NCBI GenBank assembly: GCA_965116165.1
Contig: OZ220484.1
Span: forward strand, 3,586,171-3,650,170
Length of the DNA stretch: 64,000 nt
Origin: Azophilus sp965116165
Lineage (GTDB): Bacteria > Pseudomonadota > Gammaproteobacteria > Pseudomonadales > Azotimanducaceae
Reading direction: 5' to 3'
The first letter of the stretch is position 1. Each line of letters begins with the position of its first letter. Under the pieces are notes generated by a model. That model had not been told where the DNA came from, ran no database searches, and saw only the letters and a list, made by a program, of their open reading frames with translations. Shown here one piece after another: positions 26,864-36,471 of this stretch. Made by a program: the position numbers and the translations under genes.

Positions 26864-27976
26864 TCAGCTAATCTTCCGTCGCTTGAGGAAAAAGGCGTAG
26901 GACTCCGGCAGAATCTCGAAAGGGTCTGGATGCCCAAGTTGTCGCGCGGCGTGGAAAACGAAGTTCGGATCATCGAGCAACTGGCGACCGAGGGCCACCA
27001 GATCGGCGCTGGCGGATTCAATGACCGCATTCGCCTGGTTCGGTTCCAGGATTAGGCCGACGGCCATGGTGGGAATATTCGCGCCGTCGCGAACCGCCTT
27101 TGCGTACGGCACCAGATAGCCCGGCGATGGGTTGGTGCTGGCTCGTCCCGATGGGCCGATAACGCCACCGGATGAGCAATCGATCAGGTCCACGCCGCAA
27201 GTCTTCAAGGCTCTTGCCAGATGAATTGACTCCGTAACCGTTACGCCGCCCTCGAGGCCGTCGACAACGGAAGTTCTAAAGAGTAGCGGCATCGAATCGG
27301 GCATCTCCGAGCGGACCGCTTCGGCAACCCGTAAGGGAAAACGCACCCGGTTCTCAATGTCTGGCCCGCCCCACTCATCGTCGCGACGATTGGCAATGGG
27401 GGAGAAGAAGCTGTTGACCAAATAGCCGTGCGCCCCGTGGATTTCGATGAAGTCGAAGCCCGCGCGCACGGCTCTGCGGGCGGCGGCCGCGAAGGCATCG
27501 ATTATTTCCTGGATTTCCTCGGTGCGCATCGCCCGTGGTGTCGGCCAGCCCTTGGACATGGGAATGGCGCTCGGGGCGATGGTTTCCCAAGTGGCGGACG
27601 GGTTGTAGTCGGCCAAAGGCGCCGCCCCTTCAAGCGGCGCCGCAGCGCTGCCCTTGCGCCCCGAGTGTCCAATTTGTATGCCCACTCGGATGCGCTGTTC
27701 GTGATAAATGGAAACGATCCGCGAGAGACCCTCGATATGGCTGTCGAGATAGATGCCAAGGCATCCGTGGGTGATGCGGCCTGTTCTGGTAATGCCGCTC
27801 GCTTCGACACAGGCTCCGCCCGGCCCGCCCAGAGAAAATCGGCCATGGTGGACGAAGTGCCAATTCACGGCGTGGCCGTCCTTGGCGCAGTATTGGCACA
27901 TCGGCGAGACGAATACACGGTTGGGGAAGGTGACACCACGAACGGTGAAGGGCTGAAAGAGTGCCGGCAATGTCAT
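26864..27976 (-). CDS. NADH:flavin oxidoreductase, Old Yellow Enzyme (YqjM class)
   Basis: FMN TIM-barrel enzyme. 370 residues with LFQPFTVRGVTFPNRVFVSPMCQY, whose Cys in SPMCQY is the YqjM-class residue near the flavin, HGAHGYLVNSFFSP (His pair for substrate), and VALGRQLLDDPNFV near the C terminus. Such enzymes reduce activated alkenes; relatives demethylate N-methylprolines (the stachydrine demethylase type). Here it lies 87 nt after the DapA-family gene on the same strand, probably as an operon. Confidence 0.9.
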   Translation of the reverse strand: MTLPALFQPFTVRGVTFPNRVFVSPMCQYCAKDGHAVNWHFVHHGRFSLGGPGGACVEASGITRTGRITHGCLGIYLDSHIEGLSRIVSIYHEQRIRVGIQIGHSGRKGSAAAPLEGAAPLADYNPSATWETIAPSAIPMSKGWPTPRAMRTEEIQEIIDAFAAAARRAVRAGFDFIEIHGAHGYLVNSFFSPIANRRDDEWGGPDIENRVRFPLRVAEAVRSEMPDSMPLLFRTSVVDGLEGGVTVTESIHLARALKTCGVDLIDCSSGGVIGPSGRASTNPSPGYLVPYAKAVRDGANIPTMAVGLILEPNQANAVIESASADLVALGRQLLDDPNFVFHAARQLGHPDPFEILPESYAFFLKRRKIS

Positions 27977-28063
27977 TCCGTACCCCGACCATCACTGGCG
28001 AACTTCGAGCCTAACGAGGCCAGACACGCAACCTGGGAAAGCAATCGGAGGGGTCTGGCAGTA

Positions 28064-29047
28064 TCAGTGACCAGCCACCTGCAATGGCTCATTAATCCGA
28101 TGATTTAGGCCGGACTCGGACATCGCACGCCGCGCATAGGCTTCGACTTCACGCATGAGGGGAGTCATTTTGTCCAGCCGCTCCCGACCCTCCTGTCCGA
28201 GTTGCTTGAATCTCGTAAGGGGTGGGCGCACATCGCCCACCGGATAGCCAGCGGCGGCGGCGAGGGCTTTCGAATAACATTGGTGCCCGTAGGTGGGATG
28301 GCCGTCGGCAATGACCGCGTTAATTTTCTCGGCCAGTTCCTGGATGTGTTTCGCCTCGTCGATATGGCCAGCCGTAAGAAAATCCCACATGCGGGCGGTC
28401 GAATAGGGAATGTAGTTGCCGAATGGATTGACGTATCCCACAGCACCAAGCAAAAAACTCTCCACTGGCCGCTCTCCGGCGAATACGTTCATGACGCCTC
28501 CGGTCTGTTCGGTGATGTCGAATACCCGTCCGACATCCACACTGGCCTCCTTGATATAGCGGATGTTGTCGAACGCGCGGGTCAGCTTGGTGACGAATGC
28601 GGCGGACATGTCCACATTCGAAGTGAACGGGTTGTTGTAAAGCATAATGGGGATGGAAACGGCAGTGCAGATGGCTTCGTAGTAGGCGAATATCTCGTCC
28701 TCGGTCGGAGTGTAGTAGTAGGGCGGTATGATCATCAGCCCATTGGCGCCTAAATCCTCGGCCTCGCGACTGTAGCGAACCGCGTTGGGGGTGTAGGCGT
28801 TCATGCTGCCCACGAGCACATCCATGCGTCCGCCGATGTGTTCGACCGTGATGCCGACCAGAGCGCGGCGTTCCGTGTCATTGACAGTCAAAAATTCCCC
28901 GGTGGTGCCCAACATGATGATGCCAGGAACATCGCAGGCGAGTTGCCAGTCGAGAAAGCGCTTCAGGGAATCGATGCAGATGCGACTGCCGTCGTCGGTG
29001 AAGGGTGTGATTGCAACCGTGTAGCACCCGCGAAATTGTCGAGACAT
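28064..29047 (-). CDS. Dihydrodipicolinate synthase / N-acetylneuraminate lyase family protein
   Basis: Schiff-base TIM-barrel lyase or deaminase. 327 residues; MSRQFRGCYTVAITPFTDDG, GIIMLGTTGEF (substrate carboxylate loop), LYNNPF, and Lys166 in YIKEAS as the Schiff-base residue. Start at 29047 is fixed by AAAGGAGGG about 5 nt upstream. Not the biosynthetic DapA type: the neighbourhood (FAD oxidase, amino acid ABC transporter) fits HypD-like deaminases that act on pyrroline-4-hydroxy-2-carboxylate, but also fits other keto-acid lyases. Family certain, substrate inferred. Confidence 0.85.
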   Translation of the reverse strand: MSRQFRGCYTVAITPFTDDGSRICIDSLKRFLDWQLACDVPGIIMLGTTGEFLTVNDTERRALVGITVEHIGGRMDVLVGSMNAYTPNAVRYSREAEDLGANGLMIIPPYYYTPTEDEIFAYYEAICTAVSIPIMLYNNPFTSNVDMSAAFVTKLTRAFDNIRYIKEASVDVGRVFDITEQTGGVMNVFAGERPVESFLLGAVGYVNPFGNYIPYSTARMWDFLTAGHIDEAKHIQELAEKINAVIADGHPTYGHQCYSKALAAAAGYPVGDVRPPLTRFKQLGQEGRERLDKMTPLMREVEAYARRAMSESGLNHRINEPLQVAGH

Positions 29048-29256
29048 GGGTACCCTCCTTTGATGAATTGTCGGATTGATTAAGATGCGTGGAATCGAGG
29101 CGGAACAACCCAGGTGAAGTGGCTCGCTATGCGCCCAAACGTTAGCATAGAGCACAAAAAATTGTCCACTGATCGAACCGGCGGGTAGTGTGAGGTGGTC
29201 CCACTTTTTTGGACAGGTCGCTAAGGTGTACTCCGGTGTCGAGAGGAGACACTGGA

Positions 29257-29541
29257 ATGACCAGGAAGAGGCGCCGTTTCACGGCGGAGTTCAAGAAGCG
29301 CGTGGCGCTGGAGGCGCTGCGGGAGCGGGACACGGTGCAGGCGATCGCGGTGCGCTACGAGGTGCACCCGAACCAGGTGAGCGCCTGGAAGCGTCAGGCC
29401 GTGGAGGGCCTCGAGGAGGTGTTCTCGCAACCGGGATCGAGGCGCGACGGGGAGCACGAGGCGACGATCCGCAACCTGCACGCGAAGATCGGCGAGCTGA
29501 CGGTGGAACGGGATTTTTTTCTGCGCGGGTTGGAGCGCTGA
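29257..29541 (+). CDS. IS3-family transposase OrfA, copy 2
   Basis: 94-residue HTH protein (MTRKRRRFTAEFKKR ... AIAVRYEVHPNQVSAWKRQ), ribosome site GAGAGGAG. Coding-strand T7 run at 29514-29520 is the probable -1 frameshift site (...CGG GAT TTT TTT CTG...). It differs from copy 1 by Val for Ala in the HTH. Confidence 0.93.
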   Translation: MTRKRRRFTAEFKKRVALEALRERDTVQAIAVRYEVHPNQVSAWKRQAVEGLEEVFSQPGSRRDGEHEATIRNLHAKIGELTVERDFFLRGLER

Positions 29542-30380
29542 GCCGTGCGGAGCGTGCCGCGCTGGTCGACCGCGGCTGCGGGCTGTCGCTGTCCCGGCAG
29601 TGCGCGCTGCTGGGCGTGAGCCGTTCGTCGCAGTACTACGAGCCGCTGGGCGAGAGCGCGGACAACCTGGCGCTGATGCGCCGCCTGGACGAACTGCATC
29701 TGGAGCACCCGTTCTACGGCAGCCGGCAGATGGCGCGGCACCTGCGCCGCGAAGGCGTAGTCGCCGGACGGCACCGGGTGCGCCGGCTGATGCGGCTGAT
29801 GGGCATGGAGGCGGTTTACCGGAAGCCGCGCACCAGCGTGGCCAACCCGGAGCACCGCGTGTACCCATACCTGCTGCGCGATCTGGTGATCGACCGCCCG
29901 GACCAGGTGTGGTGCGCCGACATCACCTACGTTCCTGTTGCGCGGGGCTTTTTCTACCTGGTGGCCGTGATGGACTGGGCCAGCCGCCACGTCCTGTCGT
30001 GGCGGCTGTCGAACACCATGGACAGTGCCTTCTGTGTCGAGGCGCTGGATGCGGCGCTGCGCTACGGCACCCCGCAGATCTTCAACACGGACCAGGGCGC
30101 GCAGTTCACCAGCACCGCGTTCACCGACAGGGTGCGCGCCGCTGGCGCGCTCTGTTCCATGGACGGCCGCGGTCGCTACCTCGACAACATCTTCATCGAG
30201 CGGTTGTGGCGCTCGCTGAAGTACGAGGCCGTGTACCTGCACGAGCTGGCGGATGGCCGCGACGCCGAGCGCGTCATCGGTTCTTGGTTCAGCTTCTATG
30301 GCGAACTGCGTCCGCATTCGTCGCTGGGCGGCCGGACGCCCGGCGATGTCTACCGGGGCACCTTGGGAGAGGCCGCGTGA
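29520..30380 (+). CDS. IS3-family transposase OrfB (DDE core), copy 2
   Basis: Read in the -1 frame after slippage on the T7 run, giving a fused OrfAB from 29257 to 30380. DDE residues in WCADITYVPV, FNTDQGAQFTS and LKYEAVYLHE, C-terminal RPHSSLGGRTPGDVY. Intact. Confidence 0.93.
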   Translation, partial: SARVGALSRAERAALVDRGCGLSLSRQCALLGVSRSSQYYEPLGESADNLALMRRLDELHLEHPFYGSRQMARHLRREGVVAGRHRVRRLMRLMGMEAVYRKPRTSVANPEHRVYPYLLRDLVIDRPDQVWCADITYVPVARGFFYLVAVMDWASRHVLSWRLSNTMDSAFCVEALDAALRYGTPQIFNTDQGAQFTSTAFTDRVRAAGALCSMDGRGRYLDNIFIERLWRSLKYEAVYLHELADGRDAERVIGSWFSFYGELRPHSSLGGRTPGDVYRGTLGEAA

Positions 30381-30689
30381 ACCAGCCGGGGAACATGCGT
30401 GCCGGGAACGCCACGGCCCTCGCCGCGTCAAGCCGCTACGCGGCTGCTCCACTGCGTTGCGCCCCTTCGGGTGACACGGCGAGTGCCGCGGCGCATTGGT
30501 TAGCGACGACCGGAAGGGTACTTCCGGTCGTCACCGACCGGCTCTTCACAACGACGGCCGCAGCCGCGTCGACGATGCCGTTGACATCGTCCCGCCGGGT
30601 CGGCACGTTCTATTCACCGAGGGCTCAGAACCACTCGGAGTACACCTTATTCTCGCCCTCGGACTGTCCAACGAACCAGGACCACCTCA

Positions 30690-30768
30690 GTGTCGCAGTT
30701 TGACATTTGCACGAACCGAACAGTGTGTGAGCTTTGGCTCGGCGGAATTCGAAAAGTCAAATCGATAC
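30690..30768 (+). repeat. Repeat D copy 1 (inverted-repeat element, about 80 bp)
   Basis: GTGTCGCAGTTTGACATTTGC at the left is matched in inverse at the right by GAAAAGTCAAATCGATAC. Between them lies CACGAACCGAACAGTGTG, shared with copy 2 at 46149. The IS3 copy sits exactly at its left end. Confidence 0.8.
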
Positions 30769-30783
30769 AAAACCAATTGGCGA

Positions 30784-31932
30784 ATGGTGCCCAACATGGC
30801 CGAACACACCGATGTTGTTGTCATAGGCGGTGGAATCGCCGGCTGTTCCACGGCCTACTATCTGGCCGCCGAAGGCGTGGAAGTCACATTGCTTGAACAG
30901 CACGAGCCCGGTGCTTGTGCCTCCGGCGTGAACGCCGGAAGTTTGCACGCACAGATTCCGCCGGAACCCTTCCTTGTCAACGGCGCTGATTGGGCGCGGT
31001 CTTTTGCTCCGGCATTGCCGTTATTTTTGGAGTCGATCCGGTTGTGGGAGGCGGCTGGCGAATCGCTTGCGCCGGAATTGGCCGTTTCTCTGGATGGGGG
31101 CTTGGTTGTTGCGGCAACCGATTTCGAGATGCGGATGCTTGAACAGAAGTTTGCTATCGATCATAGGGCCGGTTTGGAGATGGAACTGCTTGGTGCAGAA
31201 GACTTGCGGCGACGATTTCCCTGGTTGTCGGGGCGTCTGATTGGTGGTGCTTTCTGCCCGGTCGAGGGCAAGGCTGATCCACTGGTCGCCGTGCCGACCT
31301 TTGCCGTCGCTGCGCGTCGGTTGGGCGCAACAATCAAGCTTGGTTGCCGGGTGGATGCCATTCGACGCTCGGGCTCTTTTTACGAGATTGAGACCACGCG
31401 GGGTGGACACCGTGCAACACGCATTGTCAACGCCGCCGGGGTCCGGGCGGGGTCGGTGGCCGAGTTGGTGGGTGCCGGGTTCGACGATTTGCCGTTTGTG
31501 CAACAACTCATCGTAACTGAAAAAACCACACCCCTGATCGATTGCTTGACCTATGCGGTATCGGAGCGGTTAACACTAAAGCAGACTCGGGATGGCACCA
31601 TCGTGATTGGTGGCGGCTGGCCGGCTAGGCGAGATGCGCATGGCCACGCGTGTGTGTTGGCGTCCTCGTTTGTGAAAAACCTGCGCATCGCCACGGATGT
31701 GGTGCCGGTCCTGCGTACCCTGGGCGTTGTGCGCAGTTGGGCCGCCCCGGTCAACGGAAGCGAAAGCTGGCGACCCCTCATCGGTGAAATGCCGGGCTTA
31801 CCGGGCTTCTTTGTCAATTGGGTACCTTGGATGGGGTTCAGCGGGGCATTGGCGGCAAGCCGCATCGTTGCGAGCCTCGTGCGGGGACAGGCACCACCGG
31901 TTGACTTCGATGTTTCCTACTTCAGTCCCTAA
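30784..31932 (+). CDS. FAD-dependent amino acid oxidase/dehydrogenase (DadA/HcnC-like)
   Basis: 382-residue DAO-family flavoprotein. ADP-binding motif VVVIGGGIAGCSTAYYLA, followed by LLEQHEPGACASGVNAGSL (glutamate for ribose, FAD-contact GVNAG), and GFFVNWVPWMGFSGALAAS near the C terminus. Similar to beta subunits of D-hydroxyproline/opine dehydrogenases and HcnC, which pair with a [2Fe-2S]-FAD alpha subunit; a fused alpha/gamma protein of that kind is 12 kb downstream at 44086. Start taken at 30784 (MVPNMAEHTD); ATG 30796 equally possible. Upstream is repeat D and the IS. Confidence 0.85.
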   Translation: MVPNMAEHTDVVVIGGGIAGCSTAYYLAAEGVEVTLLEQHEPGACASGVNAGSLHAQIPPEPFLVNGADWARSFAPALPLFLESIRLWEAAGESLAPELAVSLDGGLVVAATDFEMRMLEQKFAIDHRAGLEMELLGAEDLRRRFPWLSGRLIGGAFCPVEGKADPLVAVPTFAVAARRLGATIKLGCRVDAIRRSGSFYEIETTRGGHRATRIVNAAGVRAGSVAELVGAGFDDLPFVQQLIVTEKTTPLIDCLTYAVSERLTLKQTRDGTIVIGGGWPARRDAHGHACVLASSFVKNLRIATDVVPVLRTLGVVRSWAAPVNGSESWRPLIGEMPGLPGFFVNWVPWMGFSGALAASRIVASLVRGQAPPVDFDVSYFSP

Positions 31933-32060
31933 CATCGACTGTTCATGAATGAACTGCCGAGATTGTCAAAATACTATTGTGTTTCCACCGTACACCCGAA
32001 GTATTGGCGATTGCCCGCCGACACCTTTTGCCGTTGATTGCGGCACCGGCAGAGTGACAT

Positions 32061-32810
32061 TCAGTGGCGCAATATCGTTGAGACAAAATCCCGCGTCCGG
32101 CGCTCTTTGGGCGCGTCGAATATTTGCGTCGGTGGACCGCATTCGATAAGCCGGCCTTCATCCATCATCGCTACGCGGGTGGAAACCTCGCGGACGAATG
32201 CCATCTCGTGGGAGACAATCAGCATGGTGATGCCCTCGCTGGTTAGCGCCCGTATAGTTTCAAGAACCTCGTTGACACGCTCTGGATCCAAGGCTGCGGT
32301 GACTTCGTCGAGCAGCAAAATGTCCGGCTTGGTGGCGAGAGCCCGGGCGATAGCGACCCGCTGTTGCTGGCCACCGGAAAGTTCGTCTGGATAGGCATCT
32401 CGCTTGTGCGCCATGCCGACCTTCTCAAGCAGTGCCAAAGCCTCCCCCTCAACCTGGTCTCGGGAACGCTTTCTGATCTTGATTGGCGCCACGGTAACGT
32501 TGCGCATCACCGTCATATTCTGGAACAGGTTGTATTCTTGGAAGACGATGGACATTTTGTCGCGCAGGGCCCGCAAGCTGCGGCGGCTGCCGTAATCGAC
32601 CGCTCCCTCGGGGAGATGGACAACACCGCCACTCGGTGGCGTCAGGCCAATCAGGACGCGTAGCAGGGTGCTCTTCCCGGAGCCCGACGGCCCGATGATG
32701 CTCAACACCTCACCCTGATCCACGCTCAGGCTAACGCCCTTGAGTATGGAATCGTTGCCGTAGCGCGAACTCAAATTGTCAATTTCAAGGTGTGTCAAAG
32801 CACAGCCCAA
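32061..32810 (-). CDS. Polar amino acid ABC transporter, ATP-binding protein
   Basis: 249-residue GlnQ/HisP-type ATPase. Walker A GPSGSGKST at 40-48, signature LSGGQQQRVAIARALA, Walker B ILLLDEVTAALDPE, H-loop VSHEMAFVREV. Last gene of a five-gene minus-strand set: SDR, binding protein, two permeases, ATPase; only 14 nt after the permease gene. Powers import of an amino acid or related zwitterion. Confidence 0.94.
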   Translation of the reverse strand: MGCALTHLEIDNLSSRYGNDSILKGVSLSVDQGEVLSIIGPSGSGKSTLLRVLIGLTPPSGGVVHLPEGAVDYGSRRSLRALRDKMSIVFQEYNLFQNMTVMRNVTVAPIKIRKRSRDQVEGEALALLEKVGMAHKRDAYPDELSGGQQQRVAIARALATKPDILLLDEVTAALDPERVNEVLETIRALTSEGITMLIVSHEMAFVREVSTRVAMMDEGRLIECGPPTQIFDAPKERRTRDFVSTILRH

Positions 32811-32824
32811 CTTCAGTACTCAGC

Positions 32825-33505
32825 TCAACGCGCGGCAAGGCGCTGCTCCAGTTTGGCTGCGGCGCGGCTTAGGGGATAGGAAAGAATGAAATAGCAAATC
32901 AGTATGGCACCAAAGCCAAGCAACGGCGAAAAGCCCCGGTTGACTAGCATCTTGCCGGCAAAGGTCAGTTCGATTACACCGAGTTGCGAGGCCAACGCTG
33001 TATCTTTCACGAACATCACAACGAACGCCGCAGTCGGCGGCAAGATGATTTTCCAGGATTGGGGCAGCGTGACCATCGCCAGCGTCTGCAAGGCATTGAA
33101 GTTTAGTGCCAGGGCGCCTTCGATCTGACGCTCGGACACCGATTCGAGGCCTGCACGGATAATCTCCGACAAAAAGGCGGTGGACAGCAGACACACGGAA
33201 ACGGTGGCGATGCCGAACAGCGAGGTGCCCGGCAGCAGCGGCTCGATGACAAACAGCACAATGAAGAGAATCACCAGAAACGGAATCCGGCGGAACAACT
33301 CCACATAGGCGATGCCAACGAGGCGTAGTGGCAGCAGCAATTTCGATTTGGATCCGCGCAGCACCGCAATGCCCATGCCCAGAGTGAAGCCTGCGGCGCA
33401 GCCGATGACCGTCATGCCCAATGTGCGCCCCATAGCCTCCAGGATGAACAGGAGATTGTGTGGATTGAAGAAGGCGGGTACCTGTGCGATGACCGTATCC
33501 AGCAT
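32825..33505 (-). CDS. Polar amino acid ABC transporter permease (HisM/GlnP-like)
   Basis: 226-residue inner-membrane protein with about five membrane spans. The cytoplasmic coupling region is AFLSEIIRAGLESVSERQIEGALALNF, the EAA loop for the ATPase, here as EIIRAGLESV. Start MLDTVIAQVPAF at 33505; the upstream extension is Arg-rich noncoding-like sequence. It pairs with the other permease at 33645-34319. Confidence 0.92.
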   Translation of the reverse strand: MLDTVIAQVPAFFNPHNLLFILEAMGRTLGMTVIGCAAGFTLGMGIAVLRGSKSKLLLPLRLVGIAYVELFRRIPFLVILFIVLFVIEPLLPGTSLFGIATVSVCLLSTAFLSEIIRAGLESVSERQIEGALALNFNALQTLAMVTLPQSWKIILPPTAAFVVMFVKDTALASQLGVIELTFAGKMLVNRGFSPLLGFGAILICYFILSYPLSRAAAKLEQRLAAR

Positions 33506-33644
33506 CAGCAGAGTCTCCCGATCGCGGAATCCCCGGCCGATGCCAGCCCCGGAAGCAAAGCGGTCGGGCAGGATATCGCGCCGTTTCCCCGGGGCGAGTC
33601 GCATGTCACGCTGATGGGCGCTTTGTGGGCGCCTCGAACCATCA

Positions 33645-34319
33645 TCAGAGCACCTTGGCCTTGACCCGGAACAGCCAGCGCCCGGTGAGTGCCAGCGATG
33701 TGCTTGCGAATATCGTGAGCACCACGTAGATCGCCGCCACCACGGCGAAGGTTTCAATGCTGCGCAGGTTCACGGTACTGACGTTGATGGCTCGCCCGGT
33801 CAATTCCTCTACGCCGAACAATGCCGCCATGGAACTGCCGAGTACGAGCCACACAAAAAAGTTTGAAAGTGGTGCGTAAATGGTTTTTGCCGTGTGCGGC
33901 AGCATCACGTAGCGCACCAGTTGCGTCCGCGACATGCCCAGCGTGATGCCGGCGTCCATCTCCGATTGCCGCACCGAGATGATGCCCGCCCGGATGATTT
34001 CCGTGAGATAGGCGCCGGCATTCAAGGTCAGGCCGATTAGCACCGCGGTCATTGGTCCGAGCAGGATGCCGGCATCGGGCAGCGCGTAGTAAAGCAAGAA
34101 AATCTGCACTAGGGCGGGGGTATTGGTAAGCGCCGAGACGTAGATGGAAGCCGTCCTGCGGAGTAATCGGCCACCGTAAACCTTGGCGAGCGCGCCGCCA
34201 AGGCCGATAACCGCCCCGCCCCAAAAAGAGACGAAGGCTATTTCCAGGGTCACCAAGGCACCACCGAGCAGGTAGGGAAGCTCGGTGAATACCTCTGAGA
34301 ACTGAAAGGTGTAATCCAT
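33645..34319 (-). CDS. Polar amino acid ABC transporter permease (HisQ/GlnP-like)
   Basis: 224-residue membrane protein starting MDYTFQFSEVFTELPYLLGG; EAA loop YLTEIIRAGIISVRQSEMDAGITLGMS typical of amino acid transporter permeases (quoted as family block). Forms a heterodimer with the permease at 32825. 35 nt after the binding-protein gene. Confidence 0.92.
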   Translation of the reverse strand: MDYTFQFSEVFTELPYLLGGALVTLEIAFVSFWGGAVIGLGGALAKVYGGRLLRRTASIYVSALTNTPALVQIFLLYYALPDAGILLGPMTAVLIGLTLNAGAYLTEIIRAGIISVRQSEMDAGITLGMSRTQLVRYVMLPHTAKTIYAPLSNFFVWLVLGSSMAALFGVEELTGRAINVSTVNLRSIETFAVVAAIYVVLTIFASTSLALTGRWLFRVKAKVL

Positions 34320-34354
34320 TGCGGAAGGGTCGGAAAGGAGCCGTGGCAACGCGA

Positions 34355-35167
34355 TCAGAAATAAGGGTCGGGCTCCAGTGGCGCGGCCATGGGTGTGCCG
34401 TACCACTTACGCCAGGCTTCGTCGATGTAGCCGGACGAGTGCAGGTCGTACAGCAGCACGTTTAGGAAGTCGCGCAGTGCGCCGTTGCCCTTGCCGACGC
34501 CAATCGCGCACCAGGCGACATGCATTGGGTCGTCGAGCACACGCCAACGCACGTTCGGGTAGTTCTTCGTGAAGCGCAGGAAGAAATCCACATTCTCGAC
34601 CAGGGCATCGGCCCGGCCTTGGGCAATTGCCCGAATCGTGTCCGCGTTGCCGTCCACCAGCAATACCTTGGGTTTGGGCAGACGCTCCCTGAGCAGGGAG
34701 ACCGACAGATTGCCACGCATGTTGACTAGGGTGATGTCCTCTCGGTTCAGATCCTCCCAGGATGAAATACCGGCCTTGTCTGTCGTGACCACGCCCATGG
34801 ATTCCGAATGCAGCGGCAGAGTATAACTGATGAGTTTCGCCCGTGCCGGTGTGCGGGTGAGGGCGCCCAGCGCGATGTCGATACGTTTGGAAACTAGGAA
34901 GGGCACTCGTTGGGCTGTCTCGGTGGTGACGAATTCCACGTCCACGGCAAGCGCCTCGCCGATTCGGTTGCCGACGTCGATGTCGAAGCCCTCCAATTTA
35001 TTGGTCGGGCTGTAGGAACTCATCGGCGGAAAGTTGGGATTGACGCCGACGCGAATCGTGCCGTCGCGAATGATCTCATCAAGCGTCCGGGCGAGGGCGA
35101 AGGGAGCGGTCAGGCAGGTCAGTGCGACAGTCCAGGTCGCGAAGAGCGGGATAAGTTTGCGCATCAT
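34355..35167 (-). CDS. Amino acid ABC transporter substrate-binding protein
   Basis: 270-residue periplasmic SBP_bac_3 protein. Signal peptide MMRKLIPLFATWTVALTCLTAPFALA, then IRVGVNPNFPPMSSY, EGFDIDVGNRIGEAL, and RGNLSVSLLRERLP. The ligand residues are the usual Arg and Asp for an amino acid backbone (ALTRTPARAKL region), but the side-chain ligand cannot be read. Between the SDR gene and the permeases in one operon. Confidence 0.92.
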   Translation of the reverse strand: MMRKLIPLFATWTVALTCLTAPFALARTLDEIIRDGTIRVGVNPNFPPMSSYSPTNKLEGFDIDVGNRIGEALAVDVEFVTTETAQRVPFLVSKRIDIALGALTRTPARAKLISYTLPLHSESMGVVTTDKAGISSWEDLNREDITLVNMRGNLSVSLLRERLPKPKVLLVDGNADTIRAIAQGRADALVENVDFFLRFTKNYPNVRWRVLDDPMHVAWCAIGVGKGNGALRDFLNVLLYDLHSSGYIDEAWRKWYGTPMAAPLEPDPYF

Positions 35168-35276
35168 TAACAAGCCATTGTGAAATCGTTTGCGTATGAG
35201 TCGGGAACACCGGCAATCGTAACTCGATGAATGCATTGATGCCCTAACGATGGTTTCAGAGTAAATCGGGGTTGCT

Positions 35277-36053
35277 TTAGCGAACATAGGTGGCACCGTT
35301 CACATCCAGGGTGGCACCACTCAGATGCCGACAGCGGCCGGTGGCGAGCCAAGCCACCAATTCCGCCAGCTCCGAGGGGGGCGCCCATTCGCCCATCGCC
35401 AGCTTGGCGGTAACCCGTTCGACGCCGCCCTGAGTAGCGGCGAACTGTTCCGACAGCCGTGTGCGCACCATACCCGGTGCCACCACATAGGCCAGTATGC
35501 CTTGGGCCGCGTAGGCGCGCGCGACGGTTTGGGTGGCGGCGTGTGCCGCAGCCTTGGTGGCGGCATAGGCAATGTTTGCCGGATTGGTGGCGCCACGCTG
35601 GGCGGACCAGCTTGAGATGGTGATAATTGTGCCGCCGTTCTGTTCGAGGAAGTATGGTACAGCCTGGCGCAACAGCCGTGCCGGTGCCATTACATTGATT
35701 TCGAAGGATTCCTCCCAAACCCGATCCCAGTCGGCGAGCGGCGCATCGAAGCCACCGTCCCAGAGCATGACGCCGGCGTTGTTGACCAGCACATCGATGC
35801 GTCCAGTCCAAGCTTCGGCAGCCGCCCAGAGTTCCTCCACCGCCTCGCGCCGGCTAAAGTCGGCTTGAACGAACAGCTTCCTATCTTCGGCAATGCCCCG
35901 CGCCGCTTGCTCGGCACCCTTCCGGTCGGTGCCGTAGTGCAAAATAATACGAGCACCCGCAGTGCCCAAGCGCTCTGCAATAGCGGCACCGATTCCCTTT
36001 GAGGAACCCGTTAGCAGTATGGTCTTGGATGCCAGATCATGCATCTCGTACAT
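35277..36053 (-). CDS. Short-chain dehydrogenase/reductase (SDR), copy 1
   Basis: 258-residue Rossmann-fold NAD(P)-dependent oxidoreductase: TGSSKGIGAAIAERLG cofactor motif, NNAGVM, catalytic Ser in TISSWSAQ, and YAATK for the Tyr-Lys pair. The C-terminus HLSGATLDVNGATYVR is nearly the same as in the SDR at 42482-43264, so the two are close paralogs. First gene of the transporter operon, 109 nt before the binding protein gene. Start at 36053. Confidence 0.9.
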   Translation of the reverse strand: MYEMHDLASKTILLTGSSKGIGAAIAERLGTAGARIILHYGTDRKGAEQAARGIAEDRKLFVQADFSRREAVEELWAAAEAWTGRIDVLVNNAGVMLWDGGFDAPLADWDRVWEESFEINVMAPARLLRQAVPYFLEQNGGTIITISSWSAQRGATNPANIAYAATKAAAHAATQTVARAYAAQGILAYVVAPGMVRTRLSEQFAATQGGVERVTAKLAMGEWAPPSELAELVAWLATGRCRHLSGATLDVNGATYVR

Positions 36054-36471
36054 CGAACTTGGTGACGGGACACTAAACCGCTCGACTACGGACAAGACGG
36101 GTCAACGAGCCCGCTCGCAAGCCGATAACCTTCCTTTTGTTGGGCCTGGGCCACACCATGGCAATGTTTATTTATCGCCTTGCGCCTGTGGCGGAGCTTA
36201 AGCATCGGCACTCATCACGGCAAGGACATGGGCCAGTTGTTCGAAATTTTCAATTTTTGTGCGCACAGCGTCCATCTCTATTGACTTCGATGGGATGTTC
36301 GCCCATCTTTCAGCCTAGAACTAGAACACGATAGTCGCCAACGTGTGGGGGACACAAGTCGAGTGGCAGTTCCAGGCAGTTGAGGCATCATTCCCTGGTG
36401 GCCGCAAATCTCATGTTGGGCGATGGATTTAGGGTGTCGCTGTCGCCTTAGGCAAAAGGGAGGAAATTCAA
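36054..36471. other. Divergent intergenic region between SDR and TonB receptor
   Basis: About 420 bp with promoters for both directions. No ORF with support and no repeat family A-D. A purine-rich ribosome site (GGGAGGAAATTCAA) precedes the receptor start. Confidence 0.5.

Larger units (their letters stand above)
29191..30689 (+). mobile_element. IS3-family insertion sequence, copy 2 (1499 bp)
   Basis: Ends TGAGGTGGTCC and GGACCACCTCA, target duplication GTG at 29188-29190 and 30690-30692. Same element as copy 1, inverted, with one base difference seen (position 29351, T here and C in copy 1). It is inserted at the left edge of repeat D copy 1 and between the DapA-family and FAD oxidase genes, which it may separate from a former shared control region. 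Confidence 0.95.
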